Positions 35,433 to 43,219 of a stretch of DNA of 64,000 nt are shown here, in pieces. Under the pieces are notes generated by a model. That model had not been told where the DNA came from and did no database searches. It saw only the letters and a list, made by a program, of their open reading frames with translations. The stretch is from Leptospira dzoumogneensis (GTDB taxonomy: Bacteria; Spirochaetota; Leptospiria; Leptospirales; Leptospiraceae), in NCBI RefSeq assembly GCF_004770895.1, contig NZ_RQHS01000018.1, forward strand, positions 62,001 to 126,000, given 5' to 3'. Positions within the stretch are counted from its first letter, which is position 1. Each line of letters starts with the position of its first letter. The translations under genes were made by a program, and so were the position numbers.

Positions 35433-36185
35433 TTATCCGAGACTTATAACCGGTGAAGGATTTTTTTGGGTATGGAAGAATGCCTCCATACCGATCCTGG
35501 ATTCTAAAGTACCTAAGCGAATTAACTCGGATCTTACTTCTCTTAAAACATTTCCATCTCCGCTTAAGAATGCATTATCAGGAACGGTGCAGTCTCCTAA
35601 GATCGATTTCAAAATTTCTAATACGGTTGAAACTCGATCCGAGGCTGAAATCGGCGGGATCTGGAAGATACTTGGAAAATTTGGAACACTTTTTAGGATC
35701 TTCCTTAATTCATTTTCGGAAAGGAAGTCCTCTTCTTTTGTTTTGAACCAGACCGCCGTAGTGCTGTCCAAACGGCCTGAGAATTTTTTGGAAAGAAGAA
35801 GTCCCGCAAGAGAAGTGATCCCGGTGTCCGTTGCCAGGATCAAAGAAAAACCTGGAGAAGGCCAAGTTGGATCTCCCACAAATTTTCCCCAAGGGCCTGA
35901 ATATTCCAATTCAGATCCTAATTTTAATTCAGGAAGAATGCTGGATGCTTTGCCGGTCCCTAAACGTTTAACGCAGATCTGAAAGGGATCTTTTTTGGAA
36001 TCGGAGGACAGAATAGAATAAGCTCTTTTAATCGATTTTCCGTCCTCATCATTTCCGGTATTTAGGATAACGTATTGTCCTCCTACAAATTCAAAATTAG
36101 AACCGTCCGATCTTTCGAAATGGTAAATATCGGAAGAAGGACTTACGTTTTCTTTATGGATCAATTTAAGAAGTTTTTGGCTCAA
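35433..36185 (-). CDS. FAD-binding ferredoxin-NADP reductase-like protein in the corrin operon
   Basis: This 250-residue protein resembles ferredoxin-NADP(H) reductases. There is an N-terminal beta-barrel with GQYVILNTG and the FAD motif IKRAYSILSS (RAYS). A nucleotide-binding domain follows with LILATDTGITSLAGLL, and the C-terminal part has AFLSGDGNVLREV. It should pass electrons from NAD(P)H via FAD. The gene lies directly downstream of the CbiX-ferredoxin fusion and a small unknown gene. It may therefore reduce that ferredoxin domain, generate cob(I) for CobO, or stand in for the precorrin-6A reductase CbiJ, which is missing here (all inference). The typical second iron-sulfur domain of larger reductases is absent. 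Confidence 0.8.
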   Translation of the reverse strand: MSQKLLKLIHKENVSPSSDIYHFERSDGSNFEFVGGQYVILNTGNDEDGKSIKRAYSILSSDSKKDPFQICVKRLGTGKASSILPELKLGSELEYSGPWGKFVGDPTWPSPGFSLILATDTGITSLAGLLLSKKFSGRLDSTTAVWFKTKEEDFLSENELRKILKSVPNFPSIFQIPPISASDRVSTVLEILKSILGDCTVPDNAFLSGDGNVLREVRSELIRLGTLESRIGMEAFFHTQKNPSPVISLG

Positions 36186-36193
36186 TGTTCCTC

Positions 36194-36568
36194 CTAAGAA
36201 GGATAGATCTCATGCACAAAATCATGCATTTCTTCTAAATCCAGATACAAAGTTTGGAATGACTTAGCGGAGTTTTTCAGATCCAATTCCACTTTTTTAG
36301 TAAGTATTAAAAGAGAAGTATAATATCCCGTTTTAGGATCTCCGGAGGGAAGCCTTGAGATTGTTTGTTCCAACTCTACTAAACTTGCTTCGAAAAATCG
36401 GATCAGATCTTCGAAATTATTCGATTTCGTCAGAGATTGGATCGGTCCGGGAGAAGAGAGAGCCTCAGCTCCTATTTCATTTTTTTCATGTTGGATAACG
36501 GATTCGTCCTTGATACCAAGAACATTCATCATTCCTAATCTTAAAGCTGCAATTTCATGACATGCCAT
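36194..36568 (-). CDS. Small conserved protein of the corrin operon (possibly DUF3209)
   Basis: This 124-residue soluble protein starts with MACHEIAALRLGMMNVLG and is mostly helical, with no signal peptide or membrane segment. C3 and H4 at the N-terminus, plus further glutamates and histidines (EEMHDFVHEIYPS at the end), could bind a metal. Proteins of about this size and start are remembered as DUF3209, found beside cbiX and ferredoxin genes in some cobalamin clusters, but this assignment is from memory. It lies nine bases after the CbiX-ferredoxin gene and eight before the reductase gene. A role in cobalt delivery or electron transfer is a guess. Confidence 0.7.
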   Translation of the reverse strand: MACHEIAALRLGMMNVLGIKDESVIQHEKNEIGAEALSSPGPIQSLTKSNNFEDLIRFFEASLVELEQTISRLPSGDPKTGYYTSLLILTKKVELDLKNSAKSFQTLYLDLEEMHDFVHEIYPS

Positions 36569-36577
36569 ACTATATTC

Positions 36578-37768
36578 CTATTGCATAATATTATCGACTA
36601 AACGAGAAACCAATCTGTCTTGTAAAAGATGCTCCGAAACGAGGTCCTCAGCGTCTTCTACACTCACTTTTTGATACCAGACTCCGTCCGGATAGACTAC
36701 TACTACGGGACCTTCTCCACATCTCCCCATGCAGGAAGAACGGGAAATTTTGAAATCCAAATGTCTTCCTTGTGATTTTAAAATAGATCTCATTCGGGCG
36801 ACCAGAGCTGAGCTTCCCCTGCTTGAACAATCTATATTATCACAGACAAATATATGTTTTTGTAAATTACGATGAGGGAATAGATGCGGAGCGGCTTGGT
36901 TATGTGTTTCCAAATGACGGATACTCCAAAGAAGTGCCTTCAATCCTCCCACTTTTTTAGAAAGACCTGGAAGTTGTTCCCTATATTCGCAGGTATCACA
37001 TGGAAGGGAAAATTTTCCGGAGATACAGTCTTGTATCCTTTCTTCCATCACGGATATTAATTCGGTATCGGGTCCGAGATAAGAAGATAAGCCCGTTTTG
37101 ATCCAAGGAAATTTTTCGGAGAAGTTTTGTACTAAGGAGGAAATTTTTTGGATCAGTATCCCGCCGAATAAAAAGTAGGGGACCACCAGAAGTTTTTCCG
37201 GTCTCAACTTGGAAGCCATTTCCAAAGTTTCCGGAAGAAGAGGGCTGGTGATCCCGATAAAGGAAGGAAGAACAAAGGAGAAATGATTTCCTTCTTGGAA
37301 TAAACGAACCGTTTTATAAAAGTCACCATTCGCGTCAGGATCGGAAGAACCTCTGTTTACGATGATCACTCCGGTTTTGGAAGATTCTTCTTTATTTAGA
37401 GGTATAAATTCCTCCGCTCGTTTTCTGAGTAAGGATACCATCTTAGAATGGATGCCTAGGCTATTCGCAATTTTGAAAGAATGTCCCGGGAACTCGGATT
37501 TAATCTTATCTAATACGATCGGAACATCATTTTTGATATGACCCGAGGTGAATAAGAATAGCGGAAATATTATAATATTAGAATATTCTTCGCAGAGATC
37601 CCTAAGAGCGGTTTCCAAGTCAGGTTTTGCAAGTTCCACATATGCATGGGAAATTTTCAGATCCGGATGTGTCAGTGCGAACGTATCCACCAGGGAAACA
37701 AATTCCAGATTGGAATTTTCCTCCCTGCTTCCATGACCTAATACGAGAACCGCGACCTTAGGTTTCAT
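36578..37768 (-). CDS. cbiX: Sirohydrochlorin cobaltochelatase CbiX fused to a C-terminal [2Fe-2S] ferredoxin domain
   Basis: This 396-residue protein has two CbiX-like halves. The first carries metal-binding H12 (LVLGHGSREENS) and H77 (LFLFTSGHIKNDVP). The second half (VIIVNRGSSDPDANGDFYK) has an asparagine-arginine where the active histidine would be, so only the first half should chelate. Near residue 270 is CDTCEYREQ. The last 95 residues form a thioredoxin-like [2Fe-2S] ferredoxin with cysteines in FVCDNIDC and in SSCMGRCGEG. The enzyme inserts cobalt into sirohydrochlorin, the entry to the anaerobic pathway. It overlaps cbtA by four bases, which places cobalt import next to chelation. 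Confidence 0.93.
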   Translation of the reverse strand: MKPKVAVLVLGHGSREENSNLEFVSLVDTFALTHPDLKISHAYVELAKPDLETALRDLCEEYSNIIIFPLFLFTSGHIKNDVPIVLDKIKSEFPGHSFKIANSLGIHSKMVSLLRKRAEEFIPLNKEESSKTGVIIVNRGSSDPDANGDFYKTVRLFQEGNHFSFVLPSFIGITSPLLPETLEMASKLRPEKLLVVPYFLFGGILIQKISSLVQNFSEKFPWIKTGLSSYLGPDTELISVMEERIQDCISGKFSLPCDTCEYREQLPGLSKKVGGLKALLWSIRHLETHNQAAPHLFPHRNLQKHIFVCDNIDCSSRGSSALVARMRSILKSQGRHLDFKISRSSCMGRCGEGPVVVVYPDGVWYQKVSVEDAEDLVSEHLLQDRLVSRLVDNIMQ

Positions 37769-38580
37769 TTGGATCCTAATACCTGCCTTGGTTTCCAGAA
37801 TAGGAAAAATAAGGAAGATAACAAATACCAGAAGACCAGGTTTGTGAGTAAGCTTACATATTCGAATTGTATCCTTAATTCTTTGGGAGCTGCGAAATCT
37901 TCCGAAATTTCAGGAACACCTATATAGAATGGAAGTCCTGCAAAGAATAGAACCGTTATTAAAGCGAAAGCCCATTTTACTAGATTACGAACGTTTAAAT
38001 AAGATAGAAGGATACGAGATCCCAGAACACCGACTAAACTGGATCCAACGCTAAGATACCACCAGGCCTGTCTTTCCGGATAATCATAAGCCCCGGAAGC
38101 TCTGCCTGGTAATTCCGGAGGGAGTCCCAAAAATGGGATCCCGAAGAAGATCAGAAATCCAGCGACTGCAAATAAAATACTTAGGAAGACAGCCTTAGAT
38201 AGGGAAGGGCTCTCTAAAAAATCTTTCGGAGGAAATAGAACCATCCAGAGAGAGATCAAAACTCCAAAAGAAATTCCTAATAGAACGGAACCTATGAATG
38301 TTCCTAAATTCCTTTTTTGCCAAAGTCCATCGGTTTCGATCTTTTCATCGGAAGCAGATCCTGCTTTTGTATGAGAATGATCTTTTCCATGTGAGTGAGA
38401 ATGGGTATGCGTACGGCTTGTATTCGGATTTTCTGATATAGATTTGGATTCAAATTTCTCCGCTTCCAGGATAAGAGGGAGATTCCAAACACAAACCAGG
38501 ATTCCTAAAACAAGCCCGGATACCAGACCGGAAAATATCCCGGTCCGTAATAGATCGGAAAATCCCGATCTTAATGGCAT
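37765..38580 (-). CDS. cbtA: Cobalt transporter subunit CbtA
   Basis: This 271-residue membrane protein has about five to six hydrophobic segments. A histidine-rich loop (THTHSHSHGKDHSH, about residues 53-66) follows the first segment, consistent with metal binding. The gene follows a small CbtB-type gene with a ten-base overlap and precedes cbiX, the usual CbtAB context under cobalamin riboswitch control. The pair is a predicted secondary cobalt importer (bioinformatic prediction in the literature). The length is at the upper end for the family. Confidence 0.88.
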   Translation of the reverse strand: MPLRSGFSDLLRTGIFSGLVSGLVLGILVCVWNLPLILEAEKFESKSISENPNTSRTHTHSHSHGKDHSHTKAGSASDEKIETDGLWQKRNLGTFIGSVLLGISFGVLISLWMVLFPPKDFLESPSLSKAVFLSILFAVAGFLIFFGIPFLGLPPELPGRASGAYDYPERQAWWYLSVGSSLVGVLGSRILLSYLNVRNLVKWAFALITVLFFAGLPFYIGVPEISEDFAAPKELRIQFEYVSLLTNLVFWYLLSSLFFLFWKPRQVLGSK

Positions 38581-38753
38581 GGAAAGCCCGTAGAATGTCT
38601 TATATCATGAAAAGTATCGTGCAAATACACCATAGGCTCCAGGCCTACCGCATAAATTGTAGAAAAGGCGAGAAACCCGGCCAAAACCAGAACAGAACCT
38701 CGGAACCATGATTTGGTCCCTGAAAAATCCTTTAAAACGGAAATCGAGCGCAT
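38571..38753 (-). CDS. cbtB: Cobalt transporter subunit CbtB
   Basis: The start is placed at ATG 38753, seven bases after a strong AGGAGG ribosome-binding sequence; a longer frame to 38825 lacks such a signal. The 60-residue product has one transmembrane helix (VLVLAGFLAFSTIYAVG) and the CbtB C-terminal signature LHDTFHDIRHSTGFPCH, whose histidines and cysteine probably bind cobalt. It is the first gene of the corrin operon, directly behind a classical cobalamin riboswitch. Confidence 0.92.
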   Translation of the reverse strand: MRSISVLKDFSGTKSWFRGSVLVLAGFLAFSTIYAVGLEPMVYLHDTFHDIRHSTGFPCH

Positions 38754-38897
38754 AAAAATCCCTCCTAGATCTTCACCTAACAAGATATAAACGATATTAA
38801 GGCAAAACGGATCTCGCCGAAGCATCGTATAAGCAAAATTGTTGAGTTTAGTTACGTAATCGCCTTACATCCGAGACTGGATCACGTAGCTTCAGGA

Positions 38898-39062
38898 TTT
38901 TTGTAAGGTCGTTTTCTGACTCGAGATCGTCCTACTCGGCACGTCTTCCCAGGTTTTACACCCAGTGACATCTTGTGCCTTTTGTCCCTCTTACAGCGGC
39001 GGGTACCGTGACGGAATTGCACCGTCTTCCCATAGATGGAGACATCTATGTTCCTACAAAAA
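38898..39062 (-). promoter_or_regulatory. Cobalamin riboswitch, classical form, at the head of the corrin operon
   Basis: On the minus strand the full conserved core is readable: GGGAAGACGGTGCAATTCCG, ACCCGCCGCTGTAAGAGGG, GTCACTGGG, CCTGGGAAGACG, and the B12 box GAGTCAGAAAACGACC. A closing stem is formed by TTTTTGTAGG at the 5' side and CCTTACAAAAA at the 3' side, with one bulge. About 145 bases separate the aptamer from the cbtB start, enough for an expression platform. Corrinoid binding should shut off the operon. Confidence 0.93.
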
Positions 39063-39135
39063 TAGTCTGAGATTTCAGGATCTATTTCGATCCGTTTATC
39101 TGTATAGTCTTTTATTTTAGATCTAGTAAAATTCT

Positions 39136-40128
39136 CTAGACCGCTCCTCGTCCCTTTTGGCTTGCGAGATATACATGTTTTCTCGCTCTCATCACATCTC
39201 CCAAAGGTCTATGTTCTAATAAAGCTTCCCAAGGATCAAAAATTGTATCTTCGATCTTTTTCTGCAAAGATAGACCAGGCTCGGATCCAAAATCTTGAGT
39301 CGGAATGGAAAGAGTAGCTATAGTAACGTAAGGCGCTTCCGACTCGGCCCAATTCACGGAAGCATCTTCGATCGGTGTTGTTTTTTCATCCGTGAAAAAT
39401 TGGACTTGGAATGAATATACCAAAGTACCTTTTGAAAGTTTTGATTTCATATCATTTGCCCAATCTTTAGAGGCATCTTTACTTGGAGTTACGCCGGAAG
39501 GGGGAAGAAGCCTAACTCTAACCGCATAAGGGCCGAACGAGATCGGTGCCGCACTATAGAATGGTTCAGTCGCAAATCCACTAAAAGGTTTATTAAAACT
39601 TTTTGATACTTTTTTGATCCTTGCAAATGCTCCGAAAAAACCGTAAGTGGAAAAAAGATATTTTAATAATGGACCTCCGCCTTTTGCGGCAGCGGTGACC
39701 ACACCTACGAACTCTTCACTTTTGGGAGAAGAAAAGGCTTCCAAATTGATCAGAAGAAAGTCCTGAGCGGAAGTATTACCGTTTCCTAATGCACTCTTGC
39801 CGTTTACTCCTAAAATTTTTAAAGCAAATCCTCTGATATCTCCAGTAGTATCGGGTTGTAGTTTCATACTTCCGCTCGAAAGACGGATCCATACGTCTTT
39901 TGTTCCTGGAGAGGCAAACAAACCTTGTTTTGCGTGATCTGGAATATTGGATAGAACTTCGAACTTACCCTGCAATCCCAGGATCTGTTTTCTATGTAAT
40001 GTACGTCCCTTTCCGAATTTGGAAGAGTTTACTTTTTGGATCTTTTGGAATGCTTTCACATATTCCGCAAAACGAGTTTCTTCATCCGGAGAAATATCTT
40101 CTTTCCAGTCCTTGCTAATCGGTTTCAT
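39136..40128 (-). CDS. Short catalase-related haem protein-like
   Basis: This 330-residue protein resembles the small catalase-like family. It has GRTLHRKQILGLQGKFEV with the distal-type histidine H45, VWIRLSSGSMKLQPDTTGD followed by RGFALKILG, and AQDFLLINLEAF with an aspartate-phenylalanine pair typical of catalase cores. The usual proximal haem-tyrosine motif is not evident near the C-terminus, where it would be expected (DVMRARKHVYLASQKG). Peroxidase or catalase activity is therefore uncertain. No signal peptide is seen. It lies 31 bases downstream of the dehydrogenase gene on the same strand and may share a transcript with it. Confidence 0.75.
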   Translation of the reverse strand: MKPISKDWKEDISPDEETRFAEYVKAFQKIQKVNSSKFGKGRTLHRKQILGLQGKFEVLSNIPDHAKQGLFASPGTKDVWIRLSSGSMKLQPDTTGDIRGFALKILGVNGKSALGNGNTSAQDFLLINLEAFSSPKSEEFVGVVTAAAKGGGPLLKYLFSTYGFFGAFARIKKVSKSFNKPFSGFATEPFYSAAPISFGPYAVRVRLLPPSGVTPSKDASKDWANDMKSKLSKGTLVYSFQVQFFTDEKTTPIEDASVNWAESEAPYVTIATLSIPTQDFGSEPGLSLQKKIEDTIFDPWEALLEHRPLGDVMRARKHVYLASQKGRGAV

Positions 40129-40159
40129 AGAGTCTCCTTAACCTTAAGAATATCCACAG

Positions 40160-41014
40160 TTATACTTTTTGTTTTTTCTTATCCAGTCTGGACTGGGCCG
40201 CTTTTAATTCGGAATCGGTAAGTTTAATACTGAATTCGGGAAAGTGTCTAAATAGAAAATATTGGAGCCAAGAATCCCAGCCGGTATATCCGATGAACTT
40301 GGAATTCGGTATCCATTTTAAGATCGCTTTCGCAACTGAATCGATCGCATGTATTCTATTCAATGCGGAACCCATTTCTATTTCCTTACTCAATTCAGGT
40401 TTGTCGGTATTCTCCTTTTCCAAACCGGGAGTGTCTGTTGTAGGAGGAAGGAATAATTTTACCTTCACTCCATGAAGCATCATCTCTTGGCGAAAACCTT
40501 GCGCAAAACCTACGATCGCAAACTTACTCGCCGAATAAGCTCCGTAACCGTAGATGGAAAAGAACGCAAGGGTAGAGGCTAAAAATACGATCTCACCGCT
40601 TTTTTGATTGGAAAAATGATCACTAAATGCGAGTGCACTATTCACATGGCCGAAAAAATTCACATCCATTAGATTTCTATAAACTTCGTCGTCCAAGTCG
40701 GAAGCTTCCCCTGCTTTTGCGAAACCGCTGCTGCAAATTAAAAGGTCTAATCCTCCTAACGTCTGGATTGCCTTTTTGGCTTCTTTTTCGATGGCCTTTT
40801 TATCTGAAACATCCAAAACAGCGAATCCGAATACTGCTGTTGGAGCTCCTACAGACTTCAATTCCTGGACTGTTTTTTCTAAGTTGGATTTTCCCCTGGC
40901 GGAAACGATTACACTTGCTCCTGCCTTCGCCAATTGGATCGCTATTCCTTTGCCTATACCCGCGGAACCGCCCGTTATAAATACTTTTTTACCTTTGTAT
41001 CTGCTAAATGACAT
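40160..41014 (-). CDS. Short-chain dehydrogenase, 3-ketodihydrosphingosine reductase-like
   Basis: This 284-residue SDR has the NAD(P)-binding motif VFITGGSAGIGKGIA and the catalytic YxxxK in YGAYSASKFAIVGFA, with the catalytic serine in FLASTLAFF. CSSGFA and NFFGHVN are in the places expected for NAG and the helix 4 asparagine. The C-terminal hydrophobic segment (WLQYFLFRHFPEF) recalls 3-ketodihydrosphingosine reductase and related lipid SDRs, but the substrate cannot be set. It is divergent from a Crp-family regulator gene 188 bases away. Confidence 0.8.
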   Translation of the reverse strand: MSFSRYKGKKVFITGGSAGIGKGIAIQLAKAGASVIVSARGKSNLEKTVQELKSVGAPTAVFGFAVLDVSDKKAIEKEAKKAIQTLGGLDLLICSSGFAKAGEASDLDDEVYRNLMDVNFFGHVNSALAFSDHFSNQKSGEIVFLASTLAFFSIYGYGAYSASKFAIVGFAQGFRQEMMLHGVKVKLFLPPTTDTPGLEKENTDKPELSKEIEMGSALNRIHAIDSVAKAILKWIPNSKFIGYTGWDSWLQYFLFRHFPEFSIKLTDSELKAAQSRLDKKKQKV

Positions 41015-41201
41015 TTTGAAAAATTCTCTTCGATGCGGGCAAGGTTTCCCTTTTTAGGAAACTATTCAATCTAATTCGAAACTTTTTGTATAAAGAATTT
41101 GAGAACTTGCTCCAAAATCTTAAATTCCTGGTTTGACCCTAAAACAAATCTTGCCTTTTCGTTCCTATACTACTGAATACGTGAGAATCCAAGGTCTTAA
41201 G

Positions 41202-41789
41202 ATGCATGAGATACCGTTACTGGAAAATCTAAGGAAGAAGATCCCAGGTTTGGAAAAAAATTGGGACCGTTATACCTCCATGTTAAAAGAAAAGAAGGTC
41301 CCGGCAAAAACCGAACTCATAAAAAGAGGAGCTTATACCAAAAACATATTCATCGTTAAAAAGGGATGTCTGCGGTTAAAATTCGAAGATAAGGGCAGAG
41401 ATATTACGATCGCATTTTTTCCTGAAAATAGAGCGATCACTTCTATCCATAGTTACAGGGGAACTTATAAGGACAGCCAACTCAGTGTGGAGAGTATAGA
41501 ACCAACGGACTTATTGATCCTAAACGGGGAAGATGCGGAAATTATTTATAGAGAGAATGAAGGTGTCCGGGATTTTTTATTGGAATATGTGGGTGAAAGG
41601 TTTGATACTTATCTGAATTTATTTTTGTCCAGGATCAGAGATAGTCCGGAGCAAAGATATTTGAATCTGATCAAAGAGCAGCCGGATATTGCAGCACGTA
41701 TTCCTCAGCATTATATCGCTTCTTTTTTAGGAATTACTCCTGTGTCCTTGAGTAGGATCCGAAATAGGATCTGGAAGGAACAAAAATAG
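41202..41789 (+). CDS. Crp/Fnr-family regulator-like protein with a short DNA-binding region
   Basis: The start is placed at ATG 41202, with AAGG upstream; a longer frame to TTG 41133 is possible. The product of about 195 residues has a cyclic-nucleotide-type beta-barrel (TELIKRGAYTKNIFIVKKGCLRLKF) and a helical linker. The C-terminal helix-turn-helix is QHYIASFLGITPVSLSRIRNRI. This arrangement (YLNLIKEQPDIAARIPQHYIASFLGI) is typical of the small Crp-like regulators of Bacteroidetes and Leptospira. There is no N-terminal cysteine cluster. The adjacent divergent SDR and catalase-like genes are candidate targets. Confidence 0.82.
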   Translation: MHEIPLLENLRKKIPGLEKNWDRYTSMLKEKKVPAKTELIKRGAYTKNIFIVKKGCLRLKFEDKGRDITIAFFPENRAITSIHSYRGTYKDSQLSVESIEPTDLLILNGEDAEIIYRENEGVRDFLLEYVGERFDTYLNLFLSRIRDSPEQRYLNLIKEQPDIAARIPQHYIASFLGITPVSLSRIRNRIWKEQK

Positions 41790-41835
41790 GCTTTTTATGG
41801 AATTTATTATAAAGGAGAAGTATCCAAAACTTCTT

Positions 41836-43029
41836 CTAGTCTAAAACCGGAAAGTATACGGTAAATTTTGTGCCTGAGCCAAGTTCGCTCTCTACCTTGA
41901 TCTTTCCTTTATGATTTTCTAAAATACCATAAACGATCGAAAGTCCTAAACCGGTTCCTTTTCCAGGCTCTTTCGTAGTGAAAAATGGATCGAATATTTT
42001 ACGGATCGTCTTTCTGTCTATTCCTGTCCCGCTGTCTAAAATTTCTATCACAGCGGTCTTTTGGTTTTTTTCGGGAGAAATAAATTCTCCTTCTTCCATT
42101 TTCAATTTAATGGAAAGTAACCCGCCGTTTTGCATCGCGTCTTTTGCATTTAAGAATAAGTTCAAAAATACTTGATGGATCTGAGTATGATCCGCTTGGA
42201 CCAGGATCGGATCTTGAGGAAGATCGGAAATCACTCTAATAGATTTAGGAAAAGTAGAAGAAGCTATATGGGCCGCTTCCGAAACTAGATCATTTAAAAT
42301 AGAAGGTTTTAGGTCCGATTCGACCTTTCTTGCCAAGGTCAAAAGTTGTTTAATTAAGGAAGATCCTCTTTCCGCGGTCTTTTTGATAATTTCGGAATAT
42401 TGTAATATCTTTTCAGGATGTCCCGAATTCTTTTCCAAGAGGGCGGTGTAACCTAGAACCACGGTTAGAATATTATTAAAGTCGTGAGCAACTCCTCCTG
42501 CAAGAGAACCGATCGACTCCATTCTTTGGGAATGTATAAGTTGTTTTTCTAATTCATGGTGTTTGGTAATGTCTTGGAATTGTGCCGCAAAATAATTCGG
42601 ATTTCCCTTTTTGTTCCTTATTAAGGTCGCATCCACTTGGACCCAGAGTTGATGCCCGTCTTTATGAAAGTATCTTTTTTTCCTTTTGAAAGTGGATATT
42701 AATCCTTTTAAAAATTGATCCCTGGATCTAAGATCTTCTTCCAGATCATCCGGATGAGTAATATAATCAAAACTCATTCCGACTAATTCATTTTCAGAAT
42801 AACCTAAGATTTGAGAAAGCGCCGGATTAGAACTGATAAACCTTCCTTCCAAAGATATGATCGCAAATCCGTTCGGAGAATGATAGAGTATATTTTTAAA
42901 TTGTGCCGCTTGGCAGAACCATTCATCCCAGCCCATTTCCTTAGGTAAAAAGTCCTTCTCTAAATAACCGGAGGGCTGGTTTATTTTTGGAGGAATTTCA
43001 TCGCAGTTTTGCATAACCTTCTCTTCCAT
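41836..43029 (-). CDS. PAS-domain sensor histidine kinase
   Basis: This 397-residue cytosolic kinase has one PAS domain (about residues 45-155, ILYHSPNGFAIISLEGRF) with a PAC segment (FAAQFQDITKHHELEKQL). A HisKA domain follows with H182 in GSLAGGVAHDFNNILTVVLGY. The HATPase domain has VFLNLFLNAKDAM, DSGTGID and [14 protein letters not shown]. No receiver domain is fused and no response regulator gene is adjacent, so the partner is elsewhere. Kinases with GGVAHDFNNIL often belong to hybrid or NtrB-like groups. The nearby sigma-54-type promoters make an NtrB-like role tempting, but this is unsupported. Confidence 0.88.
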   Translation of the reverse strand: MEEKVMQNCDEIPPKINQPSGYLEKDFLPKEMGWDEWFCQAAQFKNILYHSPNGFAIISLEGRFISSNPALSQILGYSENELVGMSFDYITHPDDLEEDLRSRDQFLKGLISTFKRKKRYFHKDGHQLWVQVDATLIRNKKGNPNYFAAQFQDITKHHELEKQLIHSQRMESIGSLAGGVAHDFNNILTVVLGYTALLEKNSGHPEKILQYSEIIKKTAERGSSLIKQLLTLARKVESDLKPSILNDLVSEAAHIASSTFPKSIRVISDLPQDPILVQADHTQIHQVFLNLFLNAKDAMQNGGLLSIKLKMEEGEFISPEKNQKTAVIEILDSGTGIDRKTIRKIFDPFFTTKEPGKGTGLGLSIVYGILENHKGKIKVESELGSGTKFTVYFPVLD

Positions 43030-43166
43030 GCTATTTAAGACAGAGAGGGGAAAGGCTTTCGTCTTAACTATTGTTAATAAATTATGTATCTATTTTGTAC
43101 TCCATTCGGTGATAGATCATAGTCTAACTGATTCTAGGTGTTAAAAAAGAAGTTAGAGTTCTCCCC

Positions 43167-43203
43167 AAAAAAAGAAAGGAGAGGCCGGGATTCCGACCCC
43201 TCC
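43167..43203 (-). terminator. Rho-independent terminator after the beta-barrel gene
   Basis: On the minus strand, GGAGGGGTCGG pairs with CCGGCCTCTCC around a four-base loop, with a few internal mismatches. It is followed by TTTCTTTTTTT. It begins 16 bases after the stop codon of the outer-membrane protein gene. This is the clearest terminator in the window. Confidence 0.85.
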
Positions 43204-43219
43204 TAAGGAAAGGATTGCC

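Noticed and set aside
38754..38825. N-terminal extension of the CbtB gene
   Set aside because: The extra 24 residues lie before the strong AGGAGG site and are not part of the CbtB family length.
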